IMG/VR virus record: IMGVR_UViG_3300025687_000089 | Location: 1 to 43,624 of that record | Strand: one strand, 5' to 3' | DNA length: 43,624 bases | From: a virus | Shown here: positions 31,607-39,144 of the stretch, in pieces | Layout of the letters: the number at the start of each line of letters is the position of its first letter | How positions within the stretch are numbered: the stretch's first letter is position 1 | Program-made: the position numbers and the translations under genes | The notes under the pieces: generated by a model | Seen by the model: only the letters and a program-made list of their open reading frames with translations | What the model was told of the DNA's origin: nothing | Databases searched by the model: none

Positions 31607-32109
31607 TCGTCCTCGGCATCGACCCAGGGTTCAGGCATCTAGGGCTCGCCCTAGTGGATGTCAGCAACAAGCAGGTGCTCGCTACCACCACCATCGACTG
31701 TGGCTCATCCTACTACGCCCAGCACAAGGCTGTCAACCGTGCACTGGAAAAAATGTTCGCCGACCAACCGTTGCCCGCTCGAGTCGCCACCGAGAGCGTC
31801 CCATTTGGGTTCGCTGGCCGCGGCGCCGGCGGTCGAACGGCCTGCACGATGCACTGGGTTCTCGGCGGCATCGGCTACTGGGCCGCCAGCCGTGGCATCC
31901 CCATGAGCGGCATCCTCCCGAAGGCCCTCAAATCATACGCTTCAGGGCTCGTCGGTGTGCCGTACACTCATTGGAAGGGCGCCAACGACCGGGAGCGATC
32001 TAAGTGGGGCATCAGCAAGGCCGTCAAGGGCCTCACCGGCTCCGACCCGTCGTGCACCGACCACGAGGCCGACGCGATCCTAGTGGCGTTTGCCCTAAAC
32101 CAGACCTAG
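31603..32109 (+). CDS. RuvC-like Holliday junction resolvase
   Basis: 168 residues with the RuvC RNase H fold signature: GIDPGFRHLGLAL (first Asp near residue 7), ATESV (Glu near 64), and TDHEADAILVA near the C-terminus (last Asp near 160). The family cleaves four-way DNA junctions symmetrically as a dimer. In phages it resolves recombination and replication intermediates before packaging. It fits with the Cas4-like nuclease and PolA encoded nearby, and is followed after two bases by the next gene. Confidence 0.88.
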   Translation: MIVLGIDPGFRHLGLALVDVSNKQVLATTTIDCGSSYYAQHKAVNRALEKMFADQPLPARVATESVPFGFAGRGAGGRTACTMHWVLGGIGYWAASRGIPMSGILPKALKSYASGLVGVPYTHWKGANDRERSKWGISKAVKGLTGSDPSCTDHEADAILVAFALNQT

Positions 32110-32111
32110 CC

Positions 32112-32522
32112 ATGCCCAACCCCCAGCCGCAACCCAAAGACGACGCCGCCCTCACGCCCTGGAAGCGCGACGACCACGTTGGCACTCTCAGAGCCCACGC
32201 GCCCATGCTCGAGCACTCCGTCGAGGAGCTGGCGGGCCAGGCCCTAGAGCGTCACGGGGTCAGCCGCGACCTCCCTGATGCCGTGGTCGCCGCCTATGGT
32301 TGGGCGTCGTGCCAGTATGAGCTTGGGCTCCTTGTGACCCAGCGCCTCCAGGAAGTCGAGGACATGGCCCAGCGCGATCAGTTGACCTACGCCGAGGCCA
32401 TGTTCAGGATTGCCAACTCACAGAAGTTCCGCAATGCCGATGCGCGGGTCAGTCGGCTGCGGAAGGAGGTCGAGCTGTGGGCGGACGCGTTAGTGGCGCT
32501 GGCCCCTAAACCGAGCACATAG
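32112..32522 (+). CDS. Hypothetical 136-aa helical protein
   Basis: From ATG 32112: a short disordered N-terminus (MPNPQPQPKDDAALTPWKRDDH), then nearly continuous helix (LEHSVEELAGQALERHG; MFRIANSQKFRNADARVSRLRKEVELWADALVALA). An earlier in-frame start at 32004 lies within the RuvC gene and is rejected. Size, helicity and absence of any terminase small subunit elsewhere make that role conceivable, but there is no motif to support it. It converges with and overlaps the leftward gene at 32506 by 17 bp. Confidence 0.65.
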   Translation: MPNPQPQPKDDAALTPWKRDDHVGTLRAHAPMLEHSVEELAGQALERHGVSRDLPDAVVAAYGWASCQYELGLLVTQRLQEVEDMAQRDQLTYAEAMFRIANSQKFRNADARVSRLRKEVELWADALVALAPKPST

Positions 32523-33015
32523 AGCACCGACTGTTCGGCGTCCAGTCCCCGCAGTCGACGCAGTGCCGCAGCGGCCGGATAGACTTCTGCTTATCGCCCT
32601 GGCCGACAGGCGCCGTGCAGTCGAGGCACTCAGGGAGGTGCTGGTCGAGGCCGCACGTCTTGCAGTTAACGACCGGCATCTCCACCCACCGCTCGCCAGG
32701 CTCGTCGAGGACCCGGCAGACACCGCCAGCGACGATGCACCCAGGGCGCCCGACCGCCTGTGGTAGGCCAGAGGTGAAGTTACTAAGCCCGGATACCAAG
32801 GTGCACCCATCACACCGTCGCCCCCTGCTAGCCTCGCCCTTACTCAGTGTCCGGTAACACCTAGTGCACACGCGCCCAGCCACGTAACGCGCCTTCTTAT
32901 AAGTGGCCATGCAGGCCTTACACTCCCCCCGTAACCCGTCACAGCTCTGTGTGCGCCGGCCGAACGCGTCTAGGGCCTTGGCCTCGCCGCATTTGATGCA
33001 GGTCTTAGTAGTCAC
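32506..33015 (-). CDS. Multi-zinc-ribbon protein, last gene of cluster II
   Basis: 169 residues from GTG 33015. The N-terminus TCIKCGEAKALDAFGRR...CDGLRGECKAC is the zinc-binding module often found ahead of endonuclease VII or HNH nucleases in phages. Three more Cys pairs follow (CTRC, CDGC, CKTC, ending with CVDC and CSMC). No HNH or endonuclease VII catalytic residues are evident, so this looks like a zinc protein without a nuclease core. Convergent overlap with the rightward gene at its end; no terminator hairpin seen there. Confidence 0.7.
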   Translation of the reverse strand: MTTKTCIKCGEAKALDAFGRRTQSCDGLRGECKACMATYKKARYVAGRVCTRCYRTLSKGEASRGRRCDGCTLVSGLSNFTSGLPQAVGRPGCIVAGGVCRVLDEPGERWVEMPVVNCKTCGLDQHLPECLDCTAPVGQGDKQKSIRPLRHCVDCGDWTPNSRCSMCSV

Positions 33016-33043
33016 CGCAGTATCGTTGGTCTGTCCCGCTCAT
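33005..33043 (-). CDS. 12-codon mini-ORF bridging two genes
   Basis: ATG 33043 overlaps the Cas4-like stop (ATGA). The frame reads MSGTDQRYCGDY and stops across the GTG start of the zinc protein (GTGACTACTAA). With GGAGGT only two bases from the ATG it may be translated poorly. It would carry ribosomes from one gene to the next, a plausible coupling leader comparable to the 14-codon frame at 43332-43376. Confidence 0.3.
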   Translation of the reverse strand: MSGTDQRYCGDY

Positions 33044-33903
33044 ACCTCCATCCCCTCCCTGCGCCGCTCACACTCGACCTGCACATCACAGTAGCCCTGG
33101 CAGGGCATGAACTCCTTGCTGCCTGCCTGCTTTCGCAACCACAACTCAGGGTCGAACTCGCCCGCCACCGCCGCAGCCAGCCGCCGCTCGACGTTGGCCC
33201 GTGCTTCCTCGAGGTACTGGGGGAAGATGTACTGCGCCTTGATCCGCGAACCTAGGGCCTTGGGCACCTCGCGGTTGATGTAGATAAGCAAGGCCCCCGC
33301 ATCGACCGTTCCTTTCAGGGCACTGTAGACCGCAAGCTGGTCGATGTTGCCCCACACGTCGTTCGATGGTTGGACGATATCCTGCGTCCGCTTCATGCCG
33401 AGGCTGTGCTTGGTCTTGACGTCCGCCATGATCTTGCGCGGCGCATTGCAGGCCAACCACGAGTCGTCGACACACTCTAGCTGGAGGTCGATGTGGCCGC
33501 TGAGGTTGAACCCAGGGCCGACCGGCCACCACGGGAGCGGCTCTAGGTCAACGACTTCCTCGATGGTCAGCTTGAAGGCGCTAGGTGGCAACGCACTCGA
33601 CAGCGCCGCGTAGAGAAGGTTGTGGTGGAAGTGGCCCGTGGCGAACAGGACTCGAGGGAGGTCGCGGGGATCTTCCGCTGCGCCGAATCCCTCCGCCAAC
33701 AGGGCCGTCATCGCCGAGCAGTTGATTCCGCCCGAGGGCCTGACGGCCGGGGTGCTAGAGCCGCGCAGGAAGGAACTGCGGAGGTCGTCGCGCAGGTCGT
33801 CCATGTACTTCTCTAGGTGCTCCTCCTGCATGTGCGCCATCCCGTGGTGGTAGGCGTCGACGATGAGGGAGGTCCAGTCGGGGTATTGCTTTTTCGTGAG
33901 CAT
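33040..33903 (-). CDS. Cas4/RecB-like PD-(D/E)XK exonuclease with probable Fe-S cluster
   Basis: 287 residues. The nuclease core is visible as GHID (Asp139) followed by MADVK (Asp161, Lys163), with a likely upstream His in TGHFHHNL (about 91-94) and QLAVYSA downstream. One Cys near the N-terminus (Cys62) and three at the C-terminus (Cys268, Cys272, Cys278) reproduce the 1+3 arrangement that binds a 4Fe-4S cluster in Cas4 and AddB-type nucleases. No Cas1/Cas2 or CRISPR array is present, so it most likely serves as the phage recombination or end-processing exonuclease. It lies in the replication operon downstream of PolA. Confidence 0.82.
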   Translation of the reverse strand: MLTKKQYPDWTSLIVDAYHHGMAHMQEEHLEKYMDDLRDDLRSSFLRGSSTPAVRPSGGINCSAMTALLAEGFGAAEDPRDLPRVLFATGHFHHNLLYAALSSALPPSAFKLTIEEVVDLEPLPWWPVGPGFNLSGHIDLQLECVDDSWLACNAPRKIMADVKTKHSLGMKRTQDIVQPSNDVWGNIDQLAVYSALKGTVDAGALLIYINREVPKALGSRIKAQYIFPQYLEEARANVERRLAAAVAGEFDPELWLRKQAGSKEFMPCQGYCDVQVECERRREGMEV

Positions 33904-33964
33904 GAAATCTTACAGGTGCAGGAAAGCGGCCCCAGGCAGCTCGCGCCACCCAGGGCCTTGTTCC

Positions 33965-34411
33965 CTAGTTACCCAACGGCATCGGGATAATCTTCGTGTA
34001 GGAGTCGCCCTGAGGGTTGGTGTCCGGCACCGTCATCAGCGAGATTTCCTCCCCGATCCAGTCCGTCGGCACCTTCCCAACACGGTCCTCCACCTTCGGC
34101 CACACTGCCGCGTTCACGGCGAAGTGCGTCGACTTGGCGTGAGGGTTCGCGCCCTCCTTGTAAGCCACATTCAACCAAACATCCTGGTCGTACTTAGAGC
34201 CTTCGCCCGGCACGATCCGCAGCCGAAGCTGGTGCGTTACGCCCTTCTCTGCCGCCTGCGGGTGAGGCGGGTAAGCCTTCATGTCCGCGATGGTGGCACT
34301 ATCGATCTTGAGGCCCGTCGGGATCGGCTTGCGCTTACCCTCGGCACCGTCCTCGTCGAGCGGCTGGAAGTTGATGGTTGAGATGTCGATTTCGGTGTTT
34401 GCTTCAGTCAT
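33965..34411 (-). CDS. Hypothetical 148-aa protein, possible ssDNA-binding role
   Basis: Begins MTEANTEIDISTINFQPLDE; the centre is beta-rich (THQLRLRIVPGEGSKYDQDVWLNVAYKEG), compatible with an OB-like fold, and it ends YTKIIPMPLG. In replication operons of this type a single-stranded DNA-binding protein usually lies between polymerase and exonuclease, and this is the best positional candidate. The acidic C-terminal tail typical of SSB is absent, so the call is speculative. Its start overlaps the upstream stop by eight bases (ATGACTGA). Confidence 0.6.
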   Translation of the reverse strand: MTEANTEIDISTINFQPLDEDGAEGKRKPIPTGLKIDSATIADMKAYPPHPQAAEKGVTHQLRLRIVPGEGSKYDQDVWLNVAYKEGANPHAKSTHFAVNAAVWPKVEDRVGKVPTDWIGEEISLMTVPDTNPQGDSYTKIIPMPLGN

Positions 34412-34607
34412 CTTTTGTCTCCTTAGTTTTCAGTGCGTCGAGCATCCCGCGCAGTCCGCCGCCGGTAGTGGCGCCGAACTCGGGGAGTGCTGAGGCCAGA
34501 GACGCGATTGCTCTGGCGAGTGCCACCTTGTCGCTGGGGGCGGAAGCTCTGAGGTCGTGGAGCATGGCCTCGACTTCGGCTTCGATGAGGGCTTTGATGT
34601 TGGTCAC
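34404..34607 (-). CDS. Hypothetical 67-aa helical protein
   Basis: Begins MTNIKALIEAEVEAMLHDLRASAP. Mostly helical, with a Gly-rich turn (FGATTGGGLRGML) and a charged C-terminus (KTKETKDD). Lies between the polymerase gene and the 148-residue gene, overlapping the latter by eight bases; AAGGAG is present for the downstream gene within its last codons. No family recognised. Confidence 0.65.
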   Translation of the reverse strand: MTNIKALIEAEVEAMLHDLRASAPSDKVALARAIASLASALPEFGATTGGGLRGMLDALKTKETKDD

Positions 34608-34646
34608 TAGTGCTCTATTGTAGGGGTTGAGTAGGTGGTGTCAACA

Positions 34647-36422
34647 CTAAATGTCAGCCCAAGTCCGTCCAGCGCCTCCCTCAGCTACAAAGTCGACAGA
34701 CCCTAGTAACTCTGGGTAGGCACTATTAGCTGCTTCCCGCATGACCTCAGCGCACTCTGCGCCTTTGTCTTTACTATCCGTCACAATCTCGTCGTGAACC
34801 GACAGCACAGGGCGCAGGCCAGCGTCCTCACAGGCAACGAGCGCGTGCTTCATTAGGAGTGCTGCCCCACCCTGTACCTTCATCGACACAGCGTTGTTGA
34901 CCCACTCGCCGGGGTCGTAAACCAGGAAGGTCCCGTCAATCCCCGTCACAACCTCCTTGCTGCGAGCATCTTGGGTAACTTCATCCATCCAGTTGGCGAG
35001 GCCCTGGAATCGCTTGAGGTACGCCTGCCTGAAAGCCTTGGCCTTGTAGACATTGCACCCGATGGCGAGCGCCAACCGCGCCTCCTTCATCCCATTGAGG
35101 ATGCCGAAGTTGATCTGCTTGACCGCGAACCGCTGCTCCTTCTTCAGGGTCTCGGGCGTACCCCCGAAGACCTGGCAGGCGGTCGCCGTGTGGAAATCCA
35201 TCCCAGGGCCGAACGCGGCAAGCAGGTTCTCGTCCCCTGACAGCGCCGCCGCCACCCGCATCTCGACCTGGCCGAAGTCGGCCCCGCTCATGTAACCACT
35301 AGCCCCTGTAAAGCACGCCCGAAACTTGAGCGCGAGCCCTAGCTCGACCTCGCGGGGCGTCTTGTTCTGCTTCGGGATCTGCCCTAGGTTTGGCTCTGCG
35401 TGGCTGAACCGCCCGGTCTTCGTCATCAACGTGCGAATCTGGCCGCGCACCGGGCCGCCAGTTAGTTTGAGGGCAAAGTCGCGGTACTTCTTGCTGTAAG
35501 ACCTGTACTCGAGGAGCGCCAGAGCAAACGGGTCGCCGCCGTCAGAGAGTGGAACGACAACCTTCTTGCCGTCGGTCGATGGCTTGAGCGTACCCCAGTC
35601 GTTTAGCTTCCACTTGAAGTCCGACCGTTTGAGGAACTCCTTGTACTCAGGGGTCTGCACTTCGTCGCGCCACTTCCCACAGATGCGCCGGTAGCCGGCC
35701 CGCTCTGAGAGGAACGCGATGAGCTGGTCGCTGCTATTCGGGTTGCCGTCGAACCCGTGTCTCTTCAGGGCCGCCACCTGTTCCTCGACCATCGGTCTGA
35801 GGACATTGCGTAGTTCTGTCACCGGCTCTTGAAGGACCACGACGCCCCGGTCCTCCATCCGTTGCACCACTTGCTCGACCCGTTCGTCGAGGTCATGGTA
35901 GTAGCCCCACCGGACGGCCTCGCGGTGCAGCCTGTCGGTCTTCAGGAGGTCGTCGTCGAGGTAGGCCAGGAGCCGTGGGTCCCAGTTATTGAGACCGTAT
36001 CTCAACAGGTGGATGCTGTTCTGTTTACCTTTAGGGCCGAGCAGCTCTGGCAACGTCGGCAGCTTCTCGCCTGGGAACAGGTCGTCGAGCGACTTCTTGC
36101 CCGCCGTATTCTGGTGGTACTGCGCGGCCATCGTGTCCAACCAGGGCACTTCCATATCTAGACCCATCGCGTGAATGTCGAACCTACCGTTGTGGAATAC
36201 CATCCGGGTGCGCTCGAGTTCCCGCTTCATGGCGGGCCACTCTGGGTGTTGGCAGTCGATGTAGAAGCACGACGAGGTGCCGCTAGGTAGGAGTCCTACG
36301 ATCCAAGCCTTGTCGCGTGACTGTGGACCGATGACCTGGAGGCCGTTGGTCTCCACGTCACAGATGAACTCGGGTGCCTTTGCTAAGAGGGCTTTGAGCT
36401 GTGCTGCGCTATTGATGAACAT
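34647..36422 (-). CDS. polA: Family A DNA polymerase with 3'-5' exonuclease domain
   Basis: 591 residues. The exonuclease domain has CDVETNG (Asp22, Glu24), FHNGRFD (about 76-82) and YLDDDLLKTDRL (about 154-165). The polymerase domain has TKTGRFSHAEPNLGQIP, motif A ADFGQVEMR (Asp382, Glu387), the O-helix RFAVKQINFGILNG (Arg431, Lys435, Phe439) and motif C VHDE (542-545). Phe at the position of E. coli Phe762 predicts discrimination against dideoxynucleotides. The position equivalent to E. coli Tyr766 is Asn443, which is unusual. No 5' nuclease domain, as in T7 gp5. The start overlaps the upstream methyltransferase stop (TAATG). Confidence 0.93.
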   Translation of the reverse strand: MFINSAAQLKALLAKAPEFICDVETNGLQVIGPQSRDKAWIVGLLPSGTSSCFYIDCQHPEWPAMKRELERTRMVFHNGRFDIHAMGLDMEVPWLDTMAAQYHQNTAGKKSLDDLFPGEKLPTLPELLGPKGKQNSIHLLRYGLNNWDPRLLAYLDDDLLKTDRLHREAVRWGYYHDLDERVEQVVQRMEDRGVVVLQEPVTELRNVLRPMVEEQVAALKRHGFDGNPNSSDQLIAFLSERAGYRRICGKWRDEVQTPEYKEFLKRSDFKWKLNDWGTLKPSTDGKKVVVPLSDGGDPFALALLEYRSYSKKYRDFALKLTGGPVRGQIRTLMTKTGRFSHAEPNLGQIPKQNKTPREVELGLALKFRACFTGASGYMSGADFGQVEMRVAAALSGDENLLAAFGPGMDFHTATACQVFGGTPETLKKEQRFAVKQINFGILNGMKEARLALAIGCNVYKAKAFRQAYLKRFQGLANWMDEVTQDARSKEVVTGIDGTFLVYDPGEWVNNAVSMKVQGGAALLMKHALVACEDAGLRPVLSVHDEIVTDSKDKGAECAEVMREAANSAYPELLGSVDFVAEGGAGRTWADI

Positions 36423-37195
36423 TAGCTCAGTGTCCCTTCAATGCGCTTGGCCGCAATGTCGAAGTAGTGCTTGTCTAACTCGATTCCGATGAACGACCTA
36501 CCCAACCTCTTACATACCACACCCGTTGTTCCACTCCCCATGAAAGGGTCAAGTACGACGTCACCTTCATTGCTCCATGAGATAACGTGGTCATTGGCGA
36601 GGGCTTCAGGGAACACGGCGGGGTGGCTTGTAAGGCTTCGGCCTCTAGATACATCCCACACGTTAAATCGACGGCTGTGTGTGGGTACAGTCCGCTTGCC
36701 TGGTAGTAGACGCCTGTCTTCCTTGCAACTCCTACTCTCTTTACTAGACACTGACCCTGCCGACTTATTAGGTCTGTCGGCTAGTAGGTTTAATGTGCTG
36801 GGCTTACCCTTGCTAAACACAAACATATATTCAAAAACGTCGTAGTACCGACTCTCTGTTGGGGCTTGGGGACTAGGTTTTCTCCATATCATAGTGTCAT
36901 ATAACCTGAACCCGCAATCCAGTGCGTGTAGGGCTTGCTTGAATGATGTACCTGTCTCACTCCCCTTGATGGTCGCATCCCCAACAACCCAAACAACAAC
37001 ACCGCCTTCCTTGGTCACTCGGTAGAGTTCCTCCAACACCTGCTTCCAAACATGCTCACCCCACTGGTCGTTGTTACCATTGTAACTGCGGAGGTTATCA
37101 TACGGCGGCGATGTCACGGTCAAGTTGATTGAGGCGCAAGGGATTTCAAGCATGGCCTCAAGGCAGTTAGCGTTTAAGAGTGTTTGCGTAGTCAT
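36422..37195 (-). CDS. DNA methyltransferase, beta class, probable N4-cytosine type
   Basis: 257 residues: catalytic motif TSPPY at 28-32 comes first and the AdoMet-binding motif DPFMGSGTT at 216-224 follows, the order that defines the beta class. The S-P-P-Y form is mostly found in N4-cytosine enzymes. The region between (about 125-190) is the likely target-recognition part. The gene is clearly poorer in G+C (37-50% in lines around 36721-36900) than the helicase next to it, indicating recent acquisition. No restriction enzyme gene is adjacent. It starts three bases after the helicase stop. Confidence 0.88.
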   Translation of the reverse strand: MTTQTLLNANCLEAMLEIPCASINLTVTSPPYDNLRSYNGNNDQWGEHVWKQVLEELYRVTKEGGVVVWVVGDATIKGSETGTSFKQALHALDCGFRLYDTMIWRKPSPQAPTESRYYDVFEYMFVFSKGKPSTLNLLADRPNKSAGSVSSKESRSCKEDRRLLPGKRTVPTHSRRFNVWDVSRGRSLTSHPAVFPEALANDHVISWSNEGDVVLDPFMGSGTTGVVCKRLGRSFIGIELDKHYFDIAAKRIEGTLS

Positions 37196-37198
37196 TTA

Positions 37199-38323
37199 TC
37201 AAGCCCATCGGGCGTAAAGGTCAGTCGGAAGCCACACGTGGTAGCGGGCTCTGGTCAGCGCAACGTAGGCCACCTTCAGCATCTCCGGGTCGCCGTTGTC
37301 CAGGGCCATAAGCTTCTGCTTAGACCAAGGGAGCATGTAGATGCTATCCGACTCATGGCCTTTCGCCGCGTGAATGGTGGTGACAGCTAGACCGTCGACA
37401 CTCCTAGTGCCGGGGACCACACCGACGGCCGTTAGGTCATGGCGCTGGATATACTTGTCGACGGTGTAGCGGCTCAGGCCCATGACCAGCCCTTCAAGGG
37501 GCGCGTTGACCATATCCCAGTGGTGCACCATCGTCGGGTGGCCGGCACTGTAAAGCTCTGGATCGTGCCAAGCGTGCGGCGCCAACACCGTCGACGCGAT
37601 CTCAGTTGCCGGTCGGCCAATCCGGTAGCCCGGCGACATATACTCCTGCCGGTCGGCCCACTGCCACGCCGCCGGCTTCTCGCCGGGGAGGTAGCCCTTG
37701 AAACCGCCGAAGATCGCCTGCCCCTCGTCGCCGCATGCCAGCAGCTCGCCGCCCTCGGCCACCATCGCCAGCGCCGCGCAGGTCTCGAGGCGGCTCGCGT
37801 CTTGGGCCTCGTCGTAGGCCACGAAGGGGTAGGGGTCGTGCACCATCGGTGCGCCCTGATCGAGCCACCGCGCAAGGCCCACGGCATGTCGCTGATTGGG
37901 AGTCACCCTCCCATAAATCCAGGTTGGCGCCGGACCATCGGTCGGCGACCACGCGTGGAGCGCCATCAGCATAGGATCTTGCTTTTGGCGGCCGGGCGCG
38001 GCACTAACGTAGTCGCGCAGGGCCACGTCGTTGCGGTCGCTGATGGCCCTGGCACGGTAGGCCTCGGCCGAGCGTTTGCCGCTGTGGCGCATCTCGGCGA
38101 CCGGTTGGACGTGGTTCCAGGTGCGCTTGTAGATGGTGTTGGCGACCTCGGCCGGGACGCCCTTGGCGTGGAGAGCTTGGGCGGCGTCCCGGCTGTAGGT
38201 CACGATCTGCCAGGGCGCGGGCCAGCCCCAACATTCGTTGACCAGTCGGGTTGTCTTGCCGGTGCCGGGGTAGCCAGAGCGGACGGCGAGGGTTACGTCG
38301 GGGCGGTATCTAGGGCTGGTCAT
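37199..38323 (-). CDS. SF1 DNA helicase (UvrD/RecD-like)
   Basis: 374 residues from ATG 38323. Motifs in order: Walker A GYPGTGKTT (about 17-25), Walker B with DEAQD (about 169-173), motif V TIHAAKGHE (about 315) and motif VI VALTRAR (about 353). The length is compact, like the phage Dda class, with little room for accessory domains. The likely role is unwinding at the replication fork or recombination. The ATG overlaps the end of the second methyltransferase by 14 bp; an upstream ATG at 38365 would add 14 residues and has no better ribosome-binding site. High G+C, in contrast to the two methyltransferase genes around it. Confidence 0.88.
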   Translation of the reverse strand: MTSPRYRPDVTLAVRSGYPGTGKTTRLVNECWGWPAPWQIVTYSRDAAQALHAKGVPAEVANTIYKRTWNHVQPVAEMRHSGKRSAEAYRARAISDRNDVALRDYVSAAPGRQKQDPMLMALHAWSPTDGPAPTWIYGRVTPNQRHAVGLARWLDQGAPMVHDPYPFVAYDEAQDASRLETCAALAMVAEGGELLACGDEGQAIFGGFKGYLPGEKPAAWQWADRQEYMSPGYRIGRPATEIASTVLAPHAWHDPELYSAGHPTMVHHWDMVNAPLEGLVMGLSRYTVDKYIQRHDLTAVGVVPGTRSVDGLAVTTIHAAKGHESDSIYMLPWSKQKLMALDNGDPEMLKVAYVALTRARYHVWLPTDLYARWA

Positions 38324-39047
38324 CGGCGAGTAGTCTAGCAACAGCGGAGGCGCAGTACCTCTCATCTAGTTCAATACCTATTGCCTTTCTGTGGCACTGC
38401 TTTGCTGCGAGTAGTGTTGTACCACTGCCTGCGAACGGGTCAAGTACGACACCACCTTCAGGGCAAGAGTGCTGCACTAGAGGGACCACTATACCCAGTG
38501 GCTTCTGTGTGGGGTGTACTGCCGAACGGTGACAGCTACGCACTTTCTGCACTGAACGCATGAGCCTGGGGCCGCCCGCCTCCGTCTGGTAGTGTGTTGG
38601 ATCTGCGTCGCCTAGGTGGTCGCCACTCGCCACTTTACGGTGTACACTTCTAGCCTTCGCGTCGTGAGTCACGGGTACATCGTTAAATAGGTCCCGCCAT
38701 TTGCCCTGGTAGAAGTGCACCGCATACTCGTGGACGCGGCGAAACCGATCCCTGGAGAACGATGACCCGTTGTGTTTTTCCCATACAATCTCCTGCGCTA
38801 ACTTCCACCCTGACTCTAGAAGTAGTGGGGTGGACTTGAGTAGGAACCGGAGGGAGCCAAAGCACCAGAGTTGGGGCGCCCTTAGTAGGTCTGTCCACCC
38901 ATTCACAGAGGTATCCCAAGGCAGTCGTGTGTCCCCGTAAGGGGGATCTGTGACAACGAGGTCGACACAGGGCAGTTTAGGGAGGATTTCTAGGCAATCC
39001 CCCTGGTAAAGCGTCACCCATTCATCTTCGTAGTAGGGTTTAATCAC
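38310..39047 (-). CDS. DNA methyltransferase, beta class, probable N6-adenine type
   Basis: 245 residues from GTG 39047. DPPY (about 34-37) precedes DPFAGSGTT (about 203-211), again the beta-class order; the D-P-P-Y form is most often found in N6-adenine enzymes. The chosen start overlaps the upstream stop by eight bases (GTGATTAA), a spacing repeated across this genome, with AGGGAG three bases upstream. An in-frame GTG at 39068 is possible, but it sits inside a decayed ribosome-binding cassette. G+C is about 48-58% in sampled lines, lower than neighbours. No cognate restriction gene is visible. Confidence 0.87.
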   Translation of the reverse strand: MIKPYYEDEWVTLYQGDCLEILPKLPCVDLVVTDPPYGDTRLPWDTSVNGWTDLLRAPQLWCFGSLRFLLKSTPLLLESGWKLAQEIVWEKHNGSSFSRDRFRRVHEYAVHFYQGKWRDLFNDVPVTHDAKARSVHRKVASGDHLGDADPTHYQTEAGGPRLMRSVQKVRSCHRSAVHPTQKPLGIVVPLVQHSCPEGGVVLDPFAGSGTTLLAAKQCHRKAIGIELDERYCASAVARLLADDQP

Positions 39048-39144
39048 AATCTCCCTCGTCAGAGCCACCCACTTCTATTCTGCCCGGCGTGGGTAGTAGG
39101 GCCTGGATATAGACAAGTAGGAAGAACACCGCCCAGCCTATCAC
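39040..39144 (-). CDS. 34-aa single-pass membrane microprotein ending GGSDEGDCD
   Basis: From GTG 39144, overlapping the upstream TGA (GTGA). A hydrophobic helix (VIGWAVFFLLVYIQALL) begins at the first residue, and the C-terminus contains GGSDE, the peptide produced elsewhere by the ribosome-binding cassette. Here the cassette reads GGGTGGCTCTGACGAG: the ATG has become ACG, and the reading continues to a later stop overlapping the methyltransferase GTG. Envelope location is expected; role unknown. Confidence 0.5.
   Translation of the reverse strand: MIGWAVFFLLVYIQALLPTPGRIEVGGSDEGDCD

Noticed and set aside
33040-33903. Cas4-like gene as part of a phage CRISPR system
   Set aside because: No other Cas gene or array is in the window; the operon context is replication and recombination.
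37439-38338. 299-residue reading frame opposite the SF1 helicase
   Set aside because: Arg/His/Val-rich shadow; the - strand shows complete helicase motifs.
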